From RBG-16-57-9 sp964462185 (GTDB taxonomy: Archaea; Thermoproteota; Bathyarchaeia; TCS64): DNA of 11,402 nucleotides. Below the pieces are notes generated by a model that was given only the letters and a program-made list of their open reading frames with translations, had not been told where the DNA came from and made no database searches. Of the stretch, positions 6,834-11,402 are shown in pieces. The position numbers and the translations under genes are program-made. Numbering within the stretch: position 1 is the first letter of the stretch; each line of letters opens with the position of its first letter. The stretch spans positions 1 through 11,402 of the forward strand of contig CAYWWV010000038.1 of the NCBI GenBank assembly GCA_964462185.1. Reading direction: 5' to 3'.

Positions 6834-6847
6834 GAAAGCTTTTAGAG
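6834..6847 (+). promoter_or_regulatory. BRE/TATA-like element of the ferredoxin gene
   Basis: GAAAGCTTTTAGAG combines a purine-rich BRE-like part with a TTTTAGA box centred near 6843, which predicts transcription from about 6869, one base before the GTG start. The 176-base divergent region between the cyclodeaminase-family gene and this gene shows nothing else that I can support. Confidence 0.5.
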
Positions 6848-6869
6848 GGCCGGGCTCCACGGTGGAAGG

Positions 6870-7061
6870 GTGGGAGTCTTGCCGAGCGTCACCATCGACC
6901 AGGGGAAATGCATCAAGTGTTTGACCTGTGTGAAGACCTGCCCCATGGGGGTCTACGCCGAGGCCGAGGGGGGGGTGGAGGTGGTCAAGATGGAGGACTG
7001 CATCGCCTGCATGGGCTGCGTGGCCGCCTGCCCCGTGGAGGCCATAACGGTGGTTGAGTAA
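6870..7061 (+). CDS. Small 2[4Fe-4S] ferredoxin
   Basis: A cytoplasmic electron carrier of 63 residues with two complete cluster motifs. The first is CIKCLTCVKTCP and the second CIACMGCVAACP; each has the C-x2-C-x2-C-x3-C-P spacing, so eight cysteines bind two [4Fe-4S] clusters. The core is pseudo-symmetric, as in clostridial-type ferredoxins, with a short acidic linker between the halves. I use GTG 6870-6872 because the upstream box predicts a leaderless mRNA starting there. TTG 6879-6881 (MPSVTIDQGKC) is an equally family-like start and would remove three residues. The next gene starts 33 bases downstream on the same strand. The redox partner cannot be deduced; archaeal 2-oxoacid oxidoreductases are common partners, but none is here. 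Confidence 0.93.
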   Translation: MGVLPSVTIDQGKCIKCLTCVKTCPMGVYAEAEGGVEVVKMEDCIACMGCVAACPVEAITVVE

Positions 7062-7063
7062 AC

Positions 7064-7071
7064 CCTTTAGC
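7064..7071 (+). promoter_or_regulatory. Possible weak TATA box before the M20 hydrolase
   Basis: CCTTTAGC is centred about 27 bases before ATG 7095, the distance seen for other genes here, and no clear Shine-Dalgarno precedes that ATG. The box is a poor match, and co-transcription with the ferredoxin gene is equally possible. Confidence 0.3.
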
Positions 7072-7094
7072 CGTCTCCCAGCATATACCCCTCC

Positions 7095-8306
7095 ATGTCT
7101 GAACCGCTCAAGCAGATATCCGGGTGGGTTGAGGACCACCGGGTGGAGTGCCTGGACTTTCTTAGGAGGCTCATAGCCACTCCCAGCCCCAGCGGGGGGG
7201 AGGGGGAGGCAGCAAAGCTGGTGGCCGAGGAGATGGCCCGCCTGGGCTTCACGTCCACCAGGGTTGATAGGCTCCACAACGCCATGGGCGAGCTGGGTGG
7301 AAGGGGAGGGGGGCGGGTCCTACTCCTCAACGGCCACCTGGACCATGTGCCGCCGGGGGATATGTCCGAGCCCTACTCTGGGAGGGTCATGGATGGCTCC
7401 AGGTTTGGGGTGGAGGGCCAGGTGGTCTACGGGAGGGGGGCCTGCGACATGAAGGCCGCCCTGGCGGCCATGGTTTTGGCCGGCGGGGCTCTCACGGGGT
7501 GCGGGTTGGAGCTCCGAGGCGGGCTGCGGGTGGCCGCCGTGGCCCAGGAGGAGGTTGGGGGCGCCGGCACCAAGGCCACCGTGGTGGAGAGCCAGTTCCT
7601 GGGGGACGTGGTGGTGGTGGGGGAGGCCACCAACATGGGGCTGGCCCTGGGCCACCGGGGGAGCCTGAAGGTGGATGTTTTCGTGCACGGGAGGAGCTGC
7701 CACGCCAGCGCCCCCCAGCGGGGGGTGAACGCCCTCTACAAGGCTGCGGAGCTGGTGAGGAGGATCAGGGACGAGCTGGCCCCTGGGCTGCCTGAGCACC
7801 CCCTCTACGGGAAGGCCACCCTGGTGGCCACCCAGGTTGAGACCAGCCCCAAGGCGGCCAACGTGGTGCCCGAGAAGTGCCGGGTGACCCTGGACTGCCG
7901 CAACCACCCCGGCTTCACAGCCGACGACCTCTACCACGCCCTAAAGGACCTGGTTTCCAGGTTGGCGGAGGAGGACCCCGAGTTCAGGGCCACCGTCATC
8001 CCCTCCAGCCTTGTGAATGAGAGGAGGTTCAGCGGGTTCTACACCGACCCCGGGGAGCACCCGGTGGTGGGGGAGTTGGAGGAGGCCATCGCCGAGGCCT
8101 ATGGGAGGCCGAGGAGGGGTCTTTGGACCTTCGCCACCGATGGCCGCATATACAGCCGCCTGGGCATACCCGTGGTGGGCTTTGGGCCGGGGGAGGAGAG
8201 GTTCGCCCACACCGAGATGGACCACGTCAAGGTCCAGGACTTCTTGGACACGGTGAAGGTCTACGCCTGGATGGCCTGCAAGGTCTGCGGGTTGGCGGGG
8301 GAGTAG
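7095..8306 (+). CDS. M20-family metallohydrolase, YgeY-like
   Basis: A 403-residue zinc-dependent amidohydrolase of the M20/ArgE/DapE/carboxypeptidase G2 group. The di-metal site is complete: LLNGHLDHVPP (His 81, catalytic Asp 83), YGRGACDMKAA (bridging Asp 118), VAQEEVGGAGT (general base Glu 152, Glu 153), VGEATN (Glu 177) and FAHTEMDHV (His 372). A lid/dimerisation domain lies at about 186-300 with GRSCHASAP (His 203) and ANVVPEKCRVTLDCR. The ending RGLWTFATDG...GIPVVGFGPGEERFAHT recalls the YgeY branch often annotated as selenium-metabolism hydrolase, but nothing here shows a link to selenium. Deacylation of an N-acyl amino acid or a dipeptide is the general expectation. The isomerase gene starts four bases after its stop, so they are probably co-transcribed. 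Confidence 0.9.
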   Translation: MSEPLKQISGWVEDHRVECLDFLRRLIATPSPSGGEGEAAKLVAEEMARLGFTSTRVDRLHNAMGELGGRGGGRVLLLNGHLDHVPPGDMSEPYSGRVMDGSRFGVEGQVVYGRGACDMKAALAAMVLAGGALTGCGLELRGGLRVAAVAQEEVGGAGTKATVVESQFLGDVVVVGEATNMGLALGHRGSLKVDVFVHGRSCHASAPQRGVNALYKAAELVRRIRDELAPGLPEHPLYGKATLVATQVETSPKAANVVPEKCRVTLDCRNHPGFTADDLYHALKDLVSRLAEEDPEFRATVIPSSLVNERRFSGFYTDPGEHPVVGELEEAIAEAYGRPRRGLWTFATDGRIYSRLGIPVVGFGPGEERFAHTEMDHVKVQDFLDTVKVYAWMACKVCGLAGE

Positions 8307-8310
8307 AGGG

Positions 8311-9375
8311 GTGGAGCGGCCCACGCCCAGGGAGCTGCTGGACCACCAGGAGGCCTTGGAGAGGGCGGACCCCGGCGGGATGCTGGAGGCCATCGGCCGC
8401 TTCCCCCTGATGGCCCGAGAGGCCCTGGAGGCCCTGGGGGACCGCGAGCTGGGGCTGGACGGGGGTTGGCGCCACATCCACGTGGCTGGGATGGGGGGCT
8501 CCGCCGTGGGGGGCCTCCTCCTCTCCGACTGGCTCTACGACTCCTCCCCCCTCCCCATAACCGTGGAGAGGGGCTACAGGCCCCCCGCCTTTGTGGGGCC
8601 CCGCAGCCTGGTGGTGGCCGTCAGCTACTCGGGGAACACGGAGGAGACCCTTAGCCAGCTGGAGGAGGCCCTGGAGAGGGGGTGTGGGGCGGCCTGCATA
8701 ACCAGCGGCGGCAGGCTGGCGGAGCTGGCCGAGGAGAGGGGGCTGCCCCTGGTCAGGGTGCCGGGGGGGCTGCAGCCCCGGGCGGCCCTGCCCTGGCTGT
8801 TTTACGGCTTGGCGTATGTGGCCCACAGGGCGGGGGCGGCTGGGGGGCGGTGGGGGGAGGTGTGGGACAGCGTGGAGGAGGCTGGGCGGGCCGTGGAGGA
8901 GTGCCACCCAGGGGTGGCCGTGGACGGCAATCCCGCCAAAGAGGCCGCCCTGGCCCTGAGGGGACGCATCCCCCTGGTCCTGGCTCCACGGGGCCTGGCC
9001 TCCGTGGCCTACAGGGTCTCCACCCAGATCAACGAGAACGCCAAGTGCCCGGCCGCCTATGGGTTCTACCCCGAGGCCCTCCACAACACGGTGATGGCCG
9101 CCGAGGGGCCCAAAGACGTGGTGGGGGGGATGGGGCTTCTGGTGGTGGGGGACGCCGAGGAGGGCTTGAGGCCTCGTAGGACTGGGGAGGCCTCCCGGCT
9201 GCTGGGGGGGGCCTTCGGGGCTGTGGCCACCCTCCCCGCCACGGGGGGGTCCAGGCTGGCGCGCATGGTCTCAGCGGTAGTCAGAGGGGACTTTTTCTCC
9301 GCCTACCTGGGCATCCTCTACGGCGTGGACCCTTCCAGCGTGGAGACCATATCCAGGTTGAAGAGGGTGAAGTAG
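8311..9375 (+). CDS. Bifunctional phosphoglucose/phosphomannose isomerase (archaeal type)
   Basis: Interconverts glucose-6-phosphate or mannose-6-phosphate with fructose-6-phosphate, linking glycolysis/gluconeogenesis with mannose-based glycan supply. It has two SIS domains. The first has GMGGSAVGG (residues 60-68) and the phosphate-binding SYSGNTEET (105-113). Then come QPRAALPWL (~155-163), TQINENAK with the catalytic Glu 242, and EALHNTVMA with His 258 as the ring-opening base. These are the hallmarks of the archaeal PGI/PMI family. At 354 residues it is somewhat longer than many members (about 300-330), mainly through extra sequence around residues 173-205. The start is GTG 8311-8313, four bases after the hydrolase stop. 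A G-rich stretch at 8828-8857, within the variable segment, could form a quadruplex. Confidence 0.92.
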   Translation: MERPTPRELLDHQEALERADPGGMLEAIGRFPLMAREALEALGDRELGLDGGWRHIHVAGMGGSAVGGLLLSDWLYDSSPLPITVERGYRPPAFVGPRSLVVAVSYSGNTEETLSQLEEALERGCGAACITSGGRLAELAEERGLPLVRVPGGLQPRAALPWLFYGLAYVAHRAGAAGGRWGEVWDSVEEAGRAVEECHPGVAVDGNPAKEAALALRGRIPLVLAPRGLASVAYRVSTQINENAKCPAAYGFYPEALHNTVMAAEGPKDVVGGMGLLVVGDAEEGLRPRRTGEASRLLGGAFGAVATLPATGGSRLARMVSAVVRGDFFSAYLGILYGVDPSSVETISRLKRVK

Positions 9376-9383
9376 GGGGGAGG

Positions 9384-9391
9384 GTTTAAAG
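9384..9391 (+). promoter_or_regulatory. TATA box before the unrecognised gene and SPOUT methyltransferase
   Basis: GTTTAAAG has its centre at 9388, 27 bases before ATG 9415, predicting a leaderless transcript. It lies in the 39-base gap after the isomerase stop and supports ATG 9415 over the in-frame GTG 9403. GGGGTGA at 9401-9407 also sits eight bases before the same ATG. Confidence 0.55.
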
Positions 9392-9414
9392 CCTTTAGAG
9401 GGGTGAGCAGGTGC

Positions 9415-9897
9415 ATGGTGGTGGAGGTGGACGACTCGGGGTGGGGGGACTTGCTGGGGGGTGTGGTGGTGGTGGCCCGCCGGGTGGAGACGGGGGAGAG
9501 GTGGGTGGGGGAGGTGCCCCTGGAGCTCTTCAGGGAGGGGGAGTTCCGTTTTAAGGAGTATTTGAGGGCGGCCACCCTCCTGGTGTTGGAGGCCCTGGAC
9601 CACCTGGGGGTGGACACCGAGGAGCCCATCAGGATTTGCACGGGGTACGTCCTCAGCCACGCCCGGGAGACCCTGCGCGCCCTGGGGTACCGGGTGGAGG
9701 AGGCGAAGATAACGGGGGAGACCCAGCGGCTGGCGGAGGAGGCCTACTTGGAGAGCCTGGTGAGGCTGGGGGTGGGGAGCAGGGAGGAGGTGGAGCGGAT
9801 GCGGAGCTACCAGGGCTTCAAGGCCTGGGTGGAGGAGGACCCCGAGGCGAGGATGAGGTTTGTGAAGACGGGGTGGAGGGGTTGGGGGGGAGGCTAG
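9415..9897 (+). CDS. Unrecognised 160-residue protein coupled to SPOUT methyltransferase
   Basis: I do not recognise the family with confidence. It begins MVVEVDDSGWGDLLGGVVVV, a hydrophobic strand ending in Asp-Asp-Ser-Gly. It continues with a likely beta-hairpin (VARRVETGERWVGEVPL), a helix (about 46-66), a strand with Cys (IRICTGYVLSHA, about 72-83) and the repeat of strand/helix GYRVEEAKITGETQRLAEEAYLESLVRLG (91-119). The order strand-hairpin-helix-strand-helix and the early Asp resemble RNase H-like folds, but a full catalytic set is not evident, so this is only a structural guess. No membrane segment or zinc motif is seen. ATG 9415 is supported by both a TATA box and a Shine-Dalgarno; GTG 9403 would add four residues. 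The last 16 bases overlap the methyltransferase gene, suggesting related jobs, perhaps in RNA processing. Confidence 0.75.
   Translation: MVVEVDDSGWGDLLGGVVVVARRVETGERWVGEVPLELFREGEFRFKEYLRAATLLVLEALDHLGVDTEEPIRICTGYVLSHARETLRALGYRVEEAKITGETQRLAEEAYLESLVRLGVGSREEVERMRSYQGFKAWVEEDPEARMRFVKTGWRGWGGG
9870..9890 (+). other. G-quadruplex-capable run across the gene overlap
   Basis: The coding strand has GGGG, TGGA, GGGG, TT, then seven G, which gives four G3 runs with loops of 4, 2 and 1 bases. It encodes the Trp/Gly-rich end of the upstream protein and covers the proposed TTG start of the methyltransferase. Folding in mRNA could affect re-initiation; this is inference from the pattern alone. Confidence 0.45.
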
Positions 9898-10733
9898 CCC
9901 CCCGGAGGGCCACGGCCCTCTCCATAGCGGTTCCGGGTTCACTGGTGTCGGAGCATGGGGGGTTGAGGGAGAAGACGGCTGCCCTGGGCCTCTTGGGGAG
10001 GGCGGCGGCCATCTACCGGGTGGAGGAGATAGTGGTCTACAGGGATGAGCCTGATGAGAGCATGCTGGTGAAGCGCATACTGGGGTATATGGAGACTCCC
10101 CAATACCTGCGCAGGCACCTGGTGGGGAGGCACCCCGACCTAAGGTTCGCGGGCATCCTCCCCCCGTTGAGAACCCCCCACCACCCAGTGGCCAAGCGCG
10201 TTAGCCAGGTGGAGGTGGGGGAGTACCGGGAGGGGGTGGTGGTCTCCTCCACCCCCCAGGGGGTCCTGGTGGATGTGGGGTTGGACCAGCCCCTGAGGCT
10301 GAGGGGGAGGGCCCCCAGGGAGGGCTCCAGGGTCTCGGTGAGGGTTGAAGGCTTAAACCCCTTGGAGGGGAGGGCGGTGAAGCGCTCCTCCATCCCCTAC
10401 TACTGGGGGTACACCCTGCGGGGGGTGCGGGGCAGGCTGAGTGAGTTGGTTTACGGGGGGGAGTGGGACTTGACGGTGGCCACCTCCAGGGCTGGGCGGC
10501 CCTTCAAGGAGGTCTGCGGGGGGTTGCTGGAGGCGTGGAGGGGGGCTGGGAGGGTGTTGGTGGCCTTCGGGGGGCCCAGGACTGGCCTGGGGGATATCCT
10601 GGCCAGGGAGGGCCGGGTCCTGGAGGAGGCCTTCGACTACACGGTGAACACCATCCCCCTCCAGGGCGTGGAGACGGTGCGCACCGAGGAGGCCGTCCAC
10701 GCCACCCTAGCGGTTTTAAACGCCTTGGAGTAG
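9882..10733 (+). CDS. SPOUT-class RNA methyltransferase (DUF171 / SPOUT1-CENP-32 family)
   Basis: A knotted SPOUT methyltransferase of PF02598, the archaeal counterpart of eukaryotic C9orf114/SPOUT1, expected to methylate rRNA or another RNA with S-adenosylmethionine. The split SPOUT fold is visible: ALSIAVPGSLVSEHGGLREKT (from about residue 12), AAAIYRVEEIVVYRD (41-55) and ILGYMETPQYLRRHL (66-80). An OB-fold insert follows at about 110-155 (VGEYREGVVV, VLVDVGL). The knot then contains VLVAFGGPRTGLGDIL (225-240) and TVNTIPLQGVETVRTEEAV (254-272). The last segments bind the cofactor in SPOUT proteins. The start is uncertain: TTG 9882 gives 283 residues, GTG 9873 three more. Both overlap the upstream gene, and no better start lies before the first SPOUT strand. 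The exact RNA target is unknown. Confidence 0.9.
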   Translation: MGGRLAPRRATALSIAVPGSLVSEHGGLREKTAALGLLGRAAAIYRVEEIVVYRDEPDESMLVKRILGYMETPQYLRRHLVGRHPDLRFAGILPPLRTPHHPVAKRVSQVEVGEYREGVVVSSTPQGVLVDVGLDQPLRLRGRAPREGSRVSVRVEGLNPLEGRAVKRSSIPYYWGYTLRGVRGRLSELVYGGEWDLTVATSRAGRPFKEVCGGLLEAWRGAGRVLVAFGGPRTGLGDILAREGRVLEEAFDYTVNTIPLQGVETVRTEEAVHATLAVLNALE

Positions 10734-10754
10734 TCTCTCTGGGAGTGGTCTGGG

Positions 10755-11189
10755 GTGGAGGACGGGGTTGTGGAGTCGGAGCTGAGGGGGAAGACCATGC
10801 TGGTGTATATGTATATGCTGAGGAACCCCAGGAAGCCCGTGGGCGTCCGCGAGGTGCAGAGAAGCCTGGGGTTCAGCAGCCCCAGCGTCTCCAGCTACCA
10901 CCTGAACAAGCTGGTGGACCTGGGCCTGGTGGAGAACATCCACGGCGACTACCGGGTAAGGGAGACGGTGAAGGTGGGGGTGCTCAAACAATTCGTCACC
11001 CTGAGGGGGGTCTTCCTCCCCCGACTCCTCTTCTACGCCGTGCTCACCACCACCATGCTGGCCACCTTCCTCCTGAAGACCCCCTACGCCCCCACCCCCG
11101 AATACTTCACAGCCCTCACAGTGGGCCTGGTCTCAGCAGGGGCCTTCTGGTTCGAGACCCTGCGGGCATGGAGGGAGCTACCCAGATGA
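10755..11189 (+). CDS. Winged-helix DNA-binding protein with two C-terminal membrane segments
   Basis: A 144-residue predicted transcription regulator anchored in the membrane. Residues about 12-75 form a winged-helix domain: a helix (KTMLVYMYMLR), then VGVREVQRSLGF, the recognition helix SSPSVSSYHLNKLVDLGLVE and the wing NIHGDYRVRE, similar to MarR/ArsR-type folds. Hydrophobic segments at about 87-107 (FLPRLLFYAVLTTTMLATFLL) and 116-135 would form two membrane helices with a short outside loop (KTPYAPTPE). No sensor cysteines or ligand domain are seen. GTG 10755 is the start, 21 bases after the methyltransferase stop. A TTTTAAA at 10714-10720, inside the methyltransferase end, might serve as a TATA box. 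The neighbouring exported protein downstream may be a partner or target. The function is inferred from domain layout. Confidence 0.8.
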   Translation: MEDGVVESELRGKTMLVYMYMLRNPRKPVGVREVQRSLGFSSPSVSSYHLNKLVDLGLVENIHGDYRVRETVKVGVLKQFVTLRGVFLPRLLFYAVLTTTMLATFLLKTPYAPTPEYFTALTVGLVSAGAFWFETLRAWRELPR

Positions 11190-11212
11190 CAGCCCAGACT
11201 GTTCTAAACTGT

Positions 11213-11221
11213 AGTATTAAG
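11213..11221 (+). promoter_or_regulatory. TATA-like box before the exported-protein gene
   Basis: AGTATTAAG is an AT-rich island in very GC-rich DNA; its TATTAA core (11215-11220) is centred about 29 bases before ATG 11247 and predicts a leader of only a few bases. GGGGGTG about seven bases before the ATG could instead act as Shine-Dalgarno if transcription starts earlier. Confidence 0.45.
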
Positions 11222-11246
11222 TGGTGCGGGGCGGGGGTGTTGTTGG

Positions 11247-11402
11247 ATGTGGGCTAAGGGGAGGCTGTGGCTGGTGGTGGCAGTGGTGGTGGGTTACTTC
11301 TTGGTGGCAGCCGTGCCCAGCAGGGTGGCCAGCCTCGCCCAGCCCAAGGCAGCCGAGGAGACCGTGGGCGCCCTGGAGGCCTTCGGGGGGGAGGAGCTGG
11401 GG
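11247..11402 (+). CDS. N-terminus of a secreted or membrane-anchored protein (cut by window edge)
   Basis: Only 52 residues are present and the family is not recognisable. The start MWAKGRLW gives two positive charges, followed by a hydrophobic stretch LVVAVVVGYFLVAAV (about 9-23). This looks like a signal peptide or single N-terminal membrane anchor. A signal-peptidase-like site could lie after SLA (SRVASLAQP, about residue 31); otherwise the segment stays as an anchor. The rest is a charged, helical-looking stretch (KAAEETVGALEAFGGEELG). The gene follows the membrane-bound winged-helix regulator by 57 bases with its own TATA-like box. The frame stays open to the end of the window. Confidence 0.65.
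   Translation, partial: MWAKGRLWLVVAVVVGYFLVAAVPSRVASLAQPKAAEETVGALEAFGGEELG

Noticed and set aside
6694..6869. Possible small RNA or tRNA in the divergent intergenic region
   Set aside because: I could find no cloverleaf, T-loop consensus or stable paired stem beyond what GC-rich sequence gives by chance.
8227..9084. 285-residue open frame on the minus strand inside the isomerase gene
   Set aside because: It lies opposite a gene with full family motifs. Its product is rich in Pro, Gly and His with no domain, as expected for an antisense shadow in GC-rich DNA.
9636..9881. N-terminal extension of the methyltransferase from ATG 9636
   Set aside because: The added residues are low-complexity Gly/Pro/Arg sequence read in a shifted frame of the upstream gene; the SPOUT fold begins only after 9890.
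10463..11257. 264-residue plus-strand frame across the methyltransferase end and the winged-helix gene
   Set aside because: It is a Gly/Arg-rich shifted frame over two genes with recognisable domains.

Overview
The window is archaeal. It carries archaeal-type versions of several genes: ribosomal protein L14e, an archaeal cytidylate kinase, a DUF106 (YidC/Oxa1-superfamily) membrane protein, a two-subunit glycine dehydrogenase, an archaeal phosphoglucose/phosphomannose isomerase and a SPOUT RNA methyltransferase of the SPOUT1/CENP-32 type. Many genes have a TATA-like box about 26-30 bases before the start codon, and TTG and GTG starts are common. DNA is GC-rich, arginine is often AGG, and the rightmost 4 kb is strongly G-rich on the coding strand. 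The lineage cannot be fixed; a thermophilic or TACK-like archaeon is a guess.

Left part (1-1366): a truncated MFS transporter (minus) and an APH/choline-kinase-fold phosphotransferase (plus) diverge from one near-symmetrical TATA box. The phosphotransferase runs into exactly 100 N (1367-1466), a scaffold placeholder that also removes the C-terminal part of L14e.

Minus block (1467-6693): read right to left, this holds an ornithine cyclodeaminase/mu-crystallin family enzyme with its own promoter, the gcvPA-gcvPB operon (glycine decarboxylase, P-protein), then DUF106-cmk-rpl14e. The last three are a piece of the conserved archaeal secY-adk-DUF106-cmk-L34e-L14e-cbf5 neighbourhood, here with its own promoter and without secY, adk or L34e. 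The glycine-cleavage T, H and L proteins are not in the window.

Plus block (6870-11402): an 8-cysteine ferredoxin, an M20 metallohydrolase resembling the YgeY branch, and the bifunctional sugar-phosphate isomerase. Next come an unrecognised 160-residue protein that overlaps a SPOUT RNA methyltransferase gene, a membrane-anchored winged-helix regulator, and the start of a secreted or membrane-anchored protein cut by the window end.

Most of this is housekeeping and amino-acid or sugar metabolism. I see no rRNA, tRNA, CRISPR, insertion sequence or defence system. The least explained parts are the unrecognised gene coupled to the SPOUT methyltransferase (with a G-quadruplex-capable run over the junction), the altered catalytic region of the cyclodeaminase-family enzyme, the Walker A Lys-to-Arg change in the cytidylate kinase, and the membrane-bound regulator beside an exported protein.
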